Source: Glandiceps talaboti | Taxonomy: Eukaryota; Hemichordata; Enteropneusta; Spengelidae | NCBI RefSeq assembly: GCF_964340395.1 | Contig: NC_135552.1 | Coordinates: 2,280,517-2,308,016, forward strand | Direction of reading: 5' to 3' | Length of the DNA: 27,500 nt | In this document: one piece after another, positions 1 through 10,181 of the stretch | Numbering within the stretch: position 1 is the stretch's first letter | Layout: every line of letters starts with the position of its first letter | Program-made: the position numbers and the translations under genes | The notes under the pieces: generated by a model | What the model was told of the DNA's origin: nothing | What the model saw: only the letters and a program-made list of their open reading frames with translations | The model's database searches: none

Positions 1-1047
1 GACACTCACTAGCTATACCCACAATGTCAGCTAAGACACTCACTAGCTATACCCACAATGTCAGCTAAGACACTCACTAGCTATACCCACAATGTCAGCT
101 AAGGCACTCACTAGCTATACCCACAATGTCAGCTAAGACACTCACAAGCTATACCCACAATATCAGCTAAGACACTCACTAGCTATACCCACAATGTCAG
201 CTAAGACACTCATGCACAAGCTATACCCATAATGTCAGCTAAGACACTCATGCACAAGCTATACCCATAATGTCAGCTAAGACACTCACTAGCTATACCC
301 ACAATGTCAGCTAAGACACTCATGCACAAGCTATACCCACAATGTCAGCTAAGACACTCACTAGCTATACCAACAATGTCAGCTAAGACACTCACTAGCT
401 ATACCCATAATGTCAGCTAAGACACTCATGCACAAGCTATACCCACAATGTCAGCTAAGACACTCACAAGCTATACCCACAATGTCAGCTAAGACACTCA
501 CTAGCTATACCCACAATGTCAGCTAAGACACACACTAGCTATACCCACAATGTCAGCTAAGACACTCATGCACAAGCTATACCCACAATGTCAGCTAAGA
601 CACTCACTAGCTATACCCACAATGTCAGCTAAGGCACTCACTAGCTATACCAACAATGTCAGCTAAGACACTCACTAGCTATACCCACAATGTCAGCTAA
701 GACATTCACTAGCTATACCCACAATGTCAGCTAAGACACTCATGCACAAGCTATACCCACAATGTCAGCTAAGACACTCACTAGCTATACCCACAATGTC
801 AGCTAAGACACTCACTAGCTATACCCACAATGTCAGCTAAGACACTCACTAGCTATACCCACAATGTCAGCTAAGACATTCACTAGCTATACCCACAATG
901 TCAGCTAAGACACTCATGCACAAGCTATACCCACAATGTCAGCTAAGACACTCACTAGCTATACCCACAATGTCAGCTAAGACACTCACTAGCTATACCC
1001 ACAATGTCAGCTAAGACACTCACAAGCTATACCCACAATGTCAGCTA
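1..1047. repeat. 34/38-bp minisatellite, left edge
   Basis: This tandem array has units starting GACACTCACTAGC and ending ACAATGTCAGCTAA. Most units are 34 bp. Some are 38 bp because CACTAG is replaced by CATGCACAAG (near 210, 248, 430, 566, 740 and 908). Rare variants read GACATTCACT (701 and 875) or AACAATG. The array runs off the left edge, so its full size is unknown. It lies in the intron upstream of the first visible LOXHD1-like exon and stops about 90 bases before that exon's acceptor. Confidence 0.97.
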
Positions 1048-1135
1048 CTCTTTGCAGTATTTCTCTTGTTTGCTATAACCCAACCTGTATTCAGTCACTC
1101 ATTCATAATTTTGTTGATATTTTGTTCATCTTCAG

Positions 1136-1300
1136 GGGTGACACAGATGAGTTCAAATACACTACTAGAGCTGTTGGTGACATTGAGACCATCCTGCTAG
1201 GACATCGTGAGAGGGATGATTTACGAGCCAAAGGCAGTGGGCGTGACTTAGAGTGGTATTGCTATGAAGTTACCGTACTTAATGATGTAACTGGTGAAAG
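1136..1300 (+). CDS. loxhd1: LOXHD1-like PLAT protein, third-last exon
   Basis: This exon encodes the second half of a PLAT (lipoxygenase-homology) beta-sandwich domain. The acceptor is a TTTGTTCATCTTCAG tract with AG at 1134-1135, and the donor is GAAAG|GTAACT with GT at 1301-1302. Both ends are in phase 2. The translation contains DIETILLGH, then LEWYCYEVTVLND and VTGER, which correspond to the strand and loop order that in canonical PLAT repeats reads IRIGHDNSG, then GWFLDRVEV, then TGEKYVFPC. The HDNSG/GWFLD core is replaced here by HRERDD and LEWYC, so this penultimate domain is divergent. It joins in frame to the exon at 4661, continuing TGER-FVFPCKSWI. Upstream exons lie beyond the left edge. 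PLAT domains generally bind lipid or membrane-associated partners; that role is inferred from the family. Confidence 0.82.
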
Positions 1301-1450
1301 GTAACTCCCTGTACATTTATGAGTTAATATTTAGTGCTATCACCAAATCCAATTTTGAATTGACTGATGAAATAACATACAGAGTCAAATTCTGATACAT
1401 ATTTCAGTTACTTTTTCATAATTATATATTGTAATCAAAGATTAACAAAT

Positions 1451-3931
1451 ATTACATGTGTGTGAACCAGTGCACACATACACATTATTACATGTGTGTG
1501 AACCAGTGCACACATACACATTATTACATGTGTATGAACCAGTGCACACATACACATTATTACATTTGTATGAACCAGTGCACACATACACATTATTACA
1601 TTTGTGTGAACCAGTGCACACATACACATTATTACATGTGTATGAACCAGTGCACACATACACATTATTACATTTGTGTGAACCAGTGCACACATACACA
1701 TTATTACATGTGTGTGAACCAGTGCACACATACACATTATTACATTTGTGTGAACCAGTGCACACATACACATTATTACATGTGTGTGAACCAGTGCACA
1801 CATACACATTATTACATTTGTGTGAACCAGTGCACACATACACATTATTACATTTGTATGAACCAGTGCAAACATACACATTCTTACATGTGTATGAACC
1901 AGTGCACACATACACATTATTACATTTGTGTGAACCAGTGCACACATACACATTATTACATTTGTGTGAACCAGTGCACACATACACATTATTACATTTG
2001 TATGAACCAGTGCACACATACACATTATTACATTTGTGTGAACCAGTGCACACATACACATTATTACATGTGTGTGAACCAGTGCACACATACACATTAT
2101 TACATGTGTATGAACCAGTGCACACATACACATTATTACATGTGTGTGAACCAGTGCACACATACACATTATTACATTTGTATGAACCAGTGCACACATA
2201 CACATTATTACATGTGTGTGAACCAGTGCACACATACACATTATTACATTTGTATGAACCAGTGCACACATACACATTATTACATTTGTGTGAACCAGTG
2301 CACACATACACATTATAACATGTGTGTGAACCAGTGCACACATACACATTATTACATTTGTATGAACCAGTGCACACATACACATTATTACATGTGTATG
2401 AACCAGTGCACACATACACATTATTACATGTGTATGAACCAGTGCACACATACACATTATTACATTTGTGTGAACCAGTGCACACATACACATTATTACA
2501 TTTGTGTGAACCAGTGCACACATACACATTATTACATTTGTATGAACCAGTGCACACATACACATTATTACATTTGTGTGAACCAGTGCACACATACACA
2601 TTATTACATGTGTGTGAACCAGTGCACACATACACATTATTACATTTGTATGAACCAGTGCACACATACACATTATTACATTTGTATGAACCAGTGCACA
2701 CATACACATTATTACATGTGTATGAACCAGTGCACACATACACATTCTTACATGTGTGTGAACCAGTGCACACATACACATTATTACATTTGTGTGAACC
2801 AGTGCACACATACACATTATTACATGTGTATGAACCAGTGCACACATACACATTCTTACATGTGTATGAACCAGTGCACACATACACATTATTACATTTG
2901 TGTGAACCAGTGCACACATACACATTATTACATGTGTGAACCAGTGCACACATACACATTATTACATTTGTGTGAACCAGTGCACACATACACATTATTA
3001 CATTTGTGTGAACCAGTGCACACATACACATTATTACATGTGTGTGAACCAGTGCACACATACACATTATTACATGTGTATGAACCAGTGCACACATACA
3101 CATTATTACATGTGTGTGAACCAGTGCACACATACACATTATTACATTTGTATGAACCAGTGCACACATACACATTATTACATGTGTGTGAACCAGTGCA
3201 CACATACACATTATTACATTTGTATGAACCAGTGCACACATACACATTATTACATTTGTATGAACCAGTGCACACATACACATTATTACATGTGTATGAA
3301 CCAGTGCACACATACACATTATTACATGTGTGTGAACCAGTGCACACATACACATTATTACATTTGTATGAACCAGTGCACACATACACATTATTACATG
3401 TGTGTGAACCAGTGCACACATACACATTATTACATTTGTATGAACCAGTGCACACATACACATTATTACATGTGTGTGAACCAGTGCACACATACACATT
3501 ATTACATTTGTATGAACCAGTGCACACATACACATTATTACATTTGTATGAACCAGTGCACACATACACATTATTACATGTGTATGAACCAGTGCACACA
3601 TACACATTATTACATGTGTGTGAACCAGTGCACACATACACATTATTACATTTGTATGAACCAGTGCACACATACACATTATTACATGTGTGTGAACCAG
3701 TGCACACATACACATTATTACATTTGTATGAACCAGTGCACACATACACATTATTACATGTGTGTGAACCAGTGCACACATACACATTATTACATGTGTG
3801 TGAACCAGTGCACACATACACATTATGACATGTGTGTGAACCAGTGCACACATACACATTATGACATGTGTGTGAACCAGTGCACACATACACATTATTA
3901 CATTTGTGTGAACCAGTGCACACATACACAT
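1451..3931. repeat. 36-bp minisatellite with two-site variant code, about 69 units
   Basis: This array fills most of the intron between PLAT exons 1136-1300 and 4661-4767. The unit holds CATGTGTGTG, then AACCAGTGCACACATACACA, then TTATTA. Almost all variation is at two bases: CATG/CATT and TGTG/TATG. Rare changes are TTCTTA (units at 1852, 2716 and 2824), TTATAA (2284) and TTATGA (3794 and 3830). One 34-bp unit at 2932 lacks two bases and shifts the frame of everything after it. Because 36 is divisible by 3, both strands carry open frames of several hundred codons through the array; these are by-products, not genes. Confidence 0.98.
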
Positions 3932-4196
3932 ACATACTATTGGTATTTGAACTCATCAATCTTAAATGGCATACTTGTATGCAAATGAGAATGAAAGTAT
4001 TCCATGTATTATGTGAATACATAATTTGTTTTCAATCACTGTTTGTGATAAGCAGTATGTAATCACTAATAGAACCTATTACTTCTAGTTCTATGCTGCA
4101 TAATTAGCTATTACATCATTATGATTACCTTAGGAAGACATTAGTCATGGGTTTTACTTTGGGATCGATCCTTATATAGACAGACTGCAAGTACTG

Positions 4197-4610
4197 AATT
4201 CATAATTAGCCATTCATAATTAGCTATTCATAATTAGCCATTCATAATTAGCCATTCATAATTAGCTATTCATAATTAGCCATTCATAATTAGCCATTCA
4301 TAATTAGCTATTCATAATTAGCCATTCATAATTAGCCATTCATAATTAGCTATTCATAATTAGCCATTCATAATTAGCCATTCATAATTAGCTATTGATA
4401 ACTAGCCATTGATAATTAGCCATTCATAATTAGCCATTCATAATTAGCCATTCATAACTAGCCATTCATAATTAGCTATTCATAACTAGCCATTCATAAT
4501 TAGCCATTCATAATTAGCTATTCATAATTAGCCATTCATAACTAGCCATTCATAACTAGCCATTCATAATTAGCTATTCATAATTAGCTATTCATAATTA
4601 GCCATTGATA
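4197..4610. repeat. 14-bp tandem array with TAATTA cores, about 30 units
   Basis: Units are CATTCATAATTAGC or TATTCATAATTAGC. In the first half the C- and T-starting units follow a C-C-T order, giving a 42-bp superunit. Variants include CATTGATAATTAGC and five units with ATAACTAG, which lose the TAATTA core. The array lies in the intron and ends about 50 bases before the PLAT exon at 4661. TAATTA is the core site of many Antennapedia-class homeodomain proteins; any binding role here is speculative. Confidence 0.95.
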
Positions 4611-4660
4611 TGGTGTCATAAACAGTAACCCTTCATCATTCTTTTCATTGTCTCGTCCAG

Positions 4661-4767
4661 ATTTGTCTTTCCATGTAAAAGTTGGATACCAATGAGTGAA
4701 AGTAAGAAGGGAGCCAAGAGACTGGAATGTACCAAGAAAGAACAGGGAAGAACAGAGGCAATAAGAA
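4661..4767 (+). CDS. loxhd1: LOXHD1-like PLAT protein, penultimate exon
   Basis: The exon follows the acceptor TCTCGTCCAG (AG 4659-4660) and ends at the donor A|GTAAGT (GT 4768-4769). It starts with the last base of a codon begun in the 1136-1300 exon (AG|A = Arg) and ends in phase 1. It encodes FVFPCKSWIPMSESKKGAK and RLECTKKEQGRTEAIRS. The FPCKSW motif is the usual closing strand of a PLAT repeat (FPCxxW). The basic segment after it looks like an inter-domain linker. It is too short to stand out as an ORF and was found by splice phase and PLAT homology. Confidence 0.83.
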
Positions 4768-5120
4768 GTAAGTTACTCTTTGAATTGCTAGAGGACTACC
4801 TACCTGGCACAAAAACTAAAACTAAACTTATCTTGTGGCGGAAGATTAAATAAAATTTAAATGAAATGAAATGCAATTCACTTAACAGAACAAATAGAAA
4901 TACATTGTATGGTGTTCACTTTATATGTCAGATAATGTAACTATGGGTGTTCAATCAACTAAATTGTACAAATTGGAAATATAAATCTTCAATATTTACT
5001 TGTGATTCTTGATTTATTTTGTCCATAAAATAAAGTGCACAAGAAAACTGGTCAAAACTTGTTTTGTGTTTAACCGTTTTATTATCTTTAATGACTTTGA
5101 TTTTTTGTACTAATTTATAG
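4768..5120 (+). other. last intron of the LOXHD1-like gene
   Basis: This 353-base, AT-rich GT-AG intron separates the last two PLAT exons. I see no repeat array or other element in it. It is the only intron of this gene in the window free of tandem repeats. Confidence 0.8.
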
Positions 5121-5497
5121 GTCTTGCTGCTGTCAAGTATGAAGTGATTGTAATAACAGGTGATGAGAAAGGTGCTGGTACAAATGCCAATGTTTCAATC
5201 ACTATCTATGGCACTAACGGAGATTCTGGCAAAAGGCCCCTCACCCAGAGATTTCGGGATCTGTTTGAAAGGAATCAGACGGACAAGTTCCAGATTGAAG
5301 TCCTGGATCTGGGAGAATTATCAAAAGTAAGGATAGAGCATGACAATTCTGGATTTAGTCCCGGATGGTTCCTGGATAGGATTGAAATCACCAACATGTC
5401 AACCGGACAGAGGACTACCTTCCCGGCACAAAAATGGCTGGATAAGAAGAAGGGTGACGGAGAACTCTTCAAGGAATTGTACCCACTTCGGTCTTAA
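5121..5497 (+). CDS. loxhd1: LOXHD1-like PLAT protein, terminal exon with a complete PLAT domain
   Basis: This exon carries a whole C-terminal PLAT domain and the stop codon TAA at 5495-5497. The acceptor is TACTAATTTATAG (AG 5119-5120). Its first two bases complete the codon started by the previous exon (A|GT = Ser). PLAT landmarks run in order: YEVIVITGDEKGAGTNANVS (first strand and loop), ITIYGTNGDSGKRPL, a DKFQIEVLDLGELSKVRIEH block, then HDNSGFSPGWFLDRIEI and FPAQKWLDKKKGDGELFKEL, ending LYPLRS. This is a textbook PLAT layout, except that the common GAGTDA reads GAGTNA. LOXHD1, a stereociliary protein made of tandem PLAT repeats, is the closest family I recognise; other multi-PLAT proteins are possible. 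A poly(A) signal follows 86 bases after the stop, and the kif17 gene converges on it from the right. Confidence 0.88.
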
Positions 5498-5582
5498 ATA
5501 TTGTAAGGAATTACAAAATAACTGAAATCCAATCTATTTGAATTAGAAACTGTTGTTATCACAGTTATACATACCTTACCTA

Positions 5583-5588
5583 AATAAA
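5583..5588 (+). terminator. poly(A) signal of the LOXHD1-like gene
   Basis: An AATAAA hexamer lies 86 bases after the TAA stop, giving a plausible short 3' UTR that ends well before the 45-bp array. It is the first canonical signal downstream. Confidence 0.65.
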
Positions 5589-5599
5589 ACACTTAACAG

Positions 5600-5968
5600 T
5601 TGTACAGATTTATCAAACATTGCACTTTGTAACAAAATATTCATTTTTAGAGTTTTATAACATAATGAATGTCCAAATGATAACAAATTTATAATGATGT
5701 GTTTTTCCATTCCAAGTATACTTTGTACAGAGATACACATACAATGCACAGTTTGTAGTTGTTACCCGCTGTAGACATTTCTAGCTAGCTATATATAGCT
5801 GTATGTACTTAACAAAAACTAGAACAAAAAAAGTTGCTGGATGTAATTATTTTAATGACAGAAGCTAGAAATGAAAGAAAATGACAAATATTGTCTAGAT
5901 TTGTGGACAATAAACCCTTCTTTATAATTTTCTACTTTCGATTCTACATTATTGTGATACATTTTTGG
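5600..5968. other. intergenic AT-rich spacer
   Basis: This stretch between the probable LOXHD1-like 3' end and the 45-bp array is AT-rich and carries no supported gene. A short GCTAGCTATATATAGCT near 5784-5801 is locally palindromic. Confidence 0.5.
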
Positions 5969-7771
5969 TGGTGTCTCTAGACCCTCCATGTCCATGTTGG
6001 TAGAGGGTCTATGGTTTGTCTCTAGACCCTCCATGTCCATGTTGGTAGAGGGTCTATGGTTTGTCTCTAGACCCTCCATGTCCATGTTGGTAGAGGGTCT
6101 ATGGTTTGTCTCTAGACCCTCCATGTCCATGTTGGTAGAGGGTCTATGGTTTGTCTCTAGACCCTCCATGTCCATGTTGGTAGAGGGTCTATGGTTTGTC
6201 TCTAGACCCTCCATGTCCATGTTGGTAGAGGGTCTATGGTTTGTCTCTAGACCCTCCATGTCCATGTTGGTAGAGGGTCTATGGTTTGTCTCTAGACCCT
6301 CCATGTCCATGTTGGTAGAGGGTCTATGGTTTGTCTCTAGACCCTCCATGTCCATGTTGGTAGAGGGTCTATGGTTTGTCTCTAGACCCTCCATGTCCAT
6401 GTTGGTAGAGGGTCTATGGTTTGTCTCTAGACCCTCCATGTCCATGTTGGTAGAGGGTCTATGGTTTGTCTCTAGACCCTCCATGTCCATGTTGGTAGAG
6501 GGTCTATGGTTTGTCTCTAGACCCTCCATGTCCATGTTGGTAGAGGGTCTATGGTTTGTCTCTAGACCCTCCATGTCCATGTTGGTAGAGGGTCTATGGT
6601 TTGTCTCTAGACCCTCCATGTCCATGTTGGTAGAGGGTCTATGGTTTGTCTCTAGACCCTCCATGTCCATGTTGGTAGAGGGTCTATGGTTTGTCTCTAG
6701 ACCCTCCATGTCCATGTTGGTAGAGGGTCTATGGTTTGTCTCTAGACCCTCCATGTCCATGTTGGTAGAGGGTCTATGGTTTGTCTCTAGACCCTCCATG
6801 TCCATGTTGGTAGAGGGTCTATGGTTTGTCTCTAGACCCTCCATGTCCATGTTGGTAGAGGGTCTATGGTTTGTCTCTAGACCCTCCACATCCATGTTGG
6901 TAGAGGGTCTATGGTTTGTCTCTAGACCCTCCATGTCCATGTTGGTAGAGGGTCTATGGTTTGTCTCTAGACCCTCCATGTTGGTAGAGGGTCTATGGTT
7001 TGTCTCTAGACCCTCCATGTCCATGTTGGTAGAGGGTCTATGGTTTGTCTCTAGACCCTCCATGTCCATGTTGGTAGAGGGTCTATGGTTTGTCTCTAGA
7101 CCCTCCATGTCCATGTTGGTAGAGGGTCTATGGTTTGTCTCTAGACCCTCCACATCCATGTTGGTAGAGGGTCTATGGTTTGTCTCTAGACCCTCCATGT
7201 CCATGTTGGTAGAGGGTCTATGGTTTGTCTCTAGACCCTCCATGTCCATGTTGGTAGAGGGTCTATGGTTTGTCTCTAGACCCTCCATGTCCATGTTGGT
7301 AGAGGGTCTATGGTTTGTCTCTAGACCCTCCATGTCCATGTTGGTAGAGGGTCTATGGTTTGTCTCTAGACCCTCCATGTCCATGTTGGTAGAGGGTCTA
7401 TGGTTTGTCTCTAGACCCTCCATGTCCATGTTGGTAGAGGGTCTATGGTTTGTCTCTAGACCCTCCATGTCCATGTTGGTAGAGGGTCTATGGTTTGTCT
7501 CTAGACCCTCCATGTCCATGTTGGTAGAGGGTCTATGGTTTGTCTCTAGACCCTCCATGTCCATGTTGGTAGAGGGTCTATGGTTTGTCTCTAGACCCTC
7601 CACATCCATGTTGGTAGAGGGTCTATGGTTTGTCTCTAGACCCTCCATGTCCATGTTGGTAGAGGGTCTATGGTTTGTCTCTAGACCCTCCATGTCCATG
7701 TTGGTAGAGGGTCTATGGTTTGTCTCTAGACCCTCCACATCCATGTTGGTAGAGGGTCTATGGTTTGTCTC
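5969..7771. repeat. 45-bp minisatellite with a 9-bp inverted repeat per unit, about 40 units
   Basis: Units are nearly identical. Each contains TAGACCCTC, a 16-base spacer (CATGTCCATGTTGGTA), then GAGGGTCTA, the exact reverse complement, followed by TGGTTTGTCTC. Each unit could therefore form a 9-bp stem. The only differences seen are a CACATCC version of CATGTCC in units near 6887, 7151, 7601 and 7736, and one unit near 6970 shortened by 6 bases (CCATGTCCATG to CCATG). Since 45 is divisible by 3, both strands hold open frames of over 600 codons; these are not genes. The array lies between the two convergent genes. Confidence 0.98.
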
Positions 7772-8933
7772 AGGTGTGTTTGATAAACTTCCATGTTGCA
7801 GTTTTTATACTTTCTATCTGCTAACCAAGAGTACATTCTTAAGTATAATATTAAACAGATACACTCAGGTTTTAATATTGTTACAAACAAACATGATATT
7901 TTAGTATATGTAAGTTTTGCTACCCATATCATTCTCTCCATCCATTTCACCAGTCTATCAAATCAATAGTGTTCCATTTTCTGTAAGTAGGTGCCCCCTT
8001 GTGGTGATGTCAATTTTCCCTGGGTTAGCGCCCTCTAGTGTTGAAATATATATTTCCAATTGATTCGTCCATTTGTCTTGAAAACAGACTAACAAATAAT
8101 TACATGCACATGTTTAATAGCCATTGTTATATTTCAAAGGATTTTGTTGAAAACAAGTCAATATAACATTTCTAATTGAAAAGTGCATGGCAGTAGACCT
8201 GTGCATCTATACACTAAATGACGTACTATTTTAAACACATACTAGTGTATAATATCATGTCAAAATTAATACTTTATAAAACTTAATAGATAACGAGATC
8301 TAAAACTCACTGAACTAGAATATATTATTGCTTTAATTTGAAAAGCTAGTGTCAAGGTATGTCACGAGTTCTGTCACATTATCCAAATTAATACACTATA
8401 TATTATAACTACCCATTCATTTTAAGTAGTCTCCTTGCAGTTACATTATGTATTAATGTCCAGTAGTGTATTCTCTGTTTTCATTGGTTGAATTAATGTC
8501 ATGTATATTTGAATACCATGTGTACATTTACTCTTATTGACATAATTATAAATATGTATTTTGCTGTACTTATTTTTTGAAAATCTTATATTCAATGTTT
8601 ATGAATATTTAGGTGTATATTATGTTACAAACCAAATACTTTAAATTTATTTCAGACATTTTGTTTTATTTTGAAATCTGTAATAATTCTATTTTGTTAA
8701 GCCATATGATGACATTGGTGGTTTGTATATTTGTTTGTACTATGAAAATATAACAAGTAGGTCAACTACAGAGTGTAAAGAGATGTTTTCCAGATTTTGG
8801 CCTCATACCATACCTAAATGATTTTCCTACCAAACGTGTGTTAGGTATTTTATTGACTAAATCACTAAATGTTTACCATAATATCAAAATGTAAGAATAA
8901 TGTATGTATATTTTGCATACATTTGTCATAATA
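7772..8933. other. AT-rich intergenic stretch with no recognised gene
   Basis: No coding exon, RNA gene or repeat array could be supported. The only items noted are the two CTCF-like motifs at 7991-8004 and 8028-8041. Confidence 0.5.
7991..8041 (-). promoter_or_regulatory. pair of CTCF-like motifs
   Basis: Read on the - strand, 8004-7991 is CCACAAGGGGGCAC and 8041-8028 is ACACTAGAGGGCGC. Each matches 13 of 14 positions of the widely used CTCF core CCASYAGRKGGCRS. The two motifs lie 37 bases apart on the same strand. CTCF is conserved across bilaterians, but occupancy is unknown and such motifs can also be spread by repeats. Confidence 0.35.
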
Positions 8934-9175
8934 TGGGTTGTTGGGTTTGAACCCGCCAGGTGTCGGCTGGGTTTGATTTTAAATTTAACCAGGTATGCAT
9001 GTAAGAAGGGTGATACTCAGTTTGATCCTGCCAAACAATACAGGTTTTTCCTTGGTACTCCGGTTTCTTCCTGCTTCTTCAACACTAGGGCGTGGTTAAG
9101 AGTTATAGTTATACACTCTTGCGGCGACCATTCAACAAATTTCCAAATTTATTTGGACGAGTAAAGTTTATTATT
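8934..9175 (+). mobile_element. SINE-like dispersed repeat remnant
   Basis: The segment carries a pol III B-box-like GGTTTGAACCC at 8944-8954, then AACCAGGTATGCATGTAAG, then GGTACTCCGGTTTCTTCCTG, and ends in a TTATTATTA-like tail. This run of phrases resembles dispersed tRNA-derived repeats that I recall from other invertebrate genomes; that is memory, not a search. No A box is clear, so the head is probably missing or decayed. An 86-codon open frame through it (8904-9164) is part of the repeat and not a gene. Confidence 0.5.
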
Positions 9176-9476
9176 ATACTAGTATTTGTTATAATCATTC
9201 ACTTGTAATCAGGCTTTGTAGCTAAGAACAAACAACACTTTTCGTCCACATTTTATTCACTTTGTAGAAAATGTTTCAACTTGTTGTATGGTACTCAGAA
9301 TATAGTTATATATGCAGTATTAAAATGTAGTTATACATAATGTAAGTACTTAGTAATACTGGTATACATGTAGTTATACCTAATGCAGCTATCATTAGCA
9401 GCTCAGTCAAATTCAGAGAATTAAAATTTTCCATTCATTTCAAGCAAGGAAAGAAGTAAAAAATAATTTTCTAGAT
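9176..9476. other. AT-rich intergenic stretch
   Basis: No gene is visible. A phrase like ATGTAGTTATACATAATG recurs loosely around 9300-9385, too degenerate to call a repeat array. Confidence 0.4.
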
Positions 9477-9718
9477 GAGTAGTGTCATATTGATATTGAT
9501 GGGGCAGGGGTGTCATATTGATTGACAGGGTAGGGGTGTCATTAATAGGGTGGGAATGTAGTGATAGGGTAAGGGTGCCACATTGATGGGGTGGGGGAGG
9601 GGTGTCACATTGAGGGATGGGGTGCCACGTTGATATGATGGGATGGGTGTGCCATGTTGATTTGGGATAGGGATGCCACATTGATGGGGTGTGGTGCCAC
9701 ATTGATGGATAGGGGGTT
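9477..9718. repeat. degenerate G-rich minisatellite
   Basis: Imperfect units of roughly 20-25 bases share the phrase GGGGTGCCACATTGATG, with many substitutions (GTCATATTGAT, GCCACGTTGAT, GCCATGTTGAT). One segment, GGGGTGGGGGAGGGGTG, has clustered G runs. The open frames read from the - strand here follow the repeat composition and are not genes. Confidence 0.8.
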
Positions 9719-10181
9719 TAGAAAGTTTGTAAAAGTTGACTTTGAATACTGTTTTAATACAAATGAAATGAGGATAGCAGTAGTGCAGGGTTTAGAAGTG
9801 ACAGCCAAATAGTTACATTTCTGATAAAACAATTTGTGCCAACACTTGCTCTTTGAAATATATAATGTAATAACTTGTTGCATAATGTAAACATTCCACA
9901 AATTAACCACACTTTAATCTGAATTTTAAAAATCACTTGACATCTTTTCTTCATATTTTCATCTGAAATGTAACTTAAAAATTGAGAAAATTTTATGATA
10001 GTATTTTCTGTTATGTAAATTTTATGATAGTATTTTCTGTTTTGTAAATTTTTTGTGTTCTGTATATTTTGACACCAGGATTATTTAATAGTCAATAAAT
10101 AAATGAAAGAATATAATACCAAATGAACTCTTAATGGTGTGCAAGTCTTTAAAATCTCACCAAATTTGCCATCTGAAAGTT
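9719..10181. other. AT-rich spacer with a 29-bp direct duplication
   Basis: At about 9991-10048 the phrase TTTTATGATAGTATTTTCTG occurs twice, 29 bases apart. Otherwise the stretch is AT-rich with no supported gene. Confidence 0.6.

Noticed and set aside
1435-4022. Very long open frames on both strands (up to 829 codons) with Cys/His-rich repeats
   Set aside because: They exist because the 36-bp unit is divisible by 3 and lacks stops in several frames at once. The same DNA is open on both strands, and frames shift at the single 34-bp unit.
5852-7904. Open frames of about 630 codons on both strands encoding perfect 15-residue repeats
   Set aside because: They are a by-product of the 45-bp array. 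Both strands are open equally, there is no splice or start context, and changes are not biased to silent positions.
8904-9164. 86-codon open frame as a small protein
   Set aside because: It lies across a SINE-like repeat with a B-box-like motif and shows no protein family signature.
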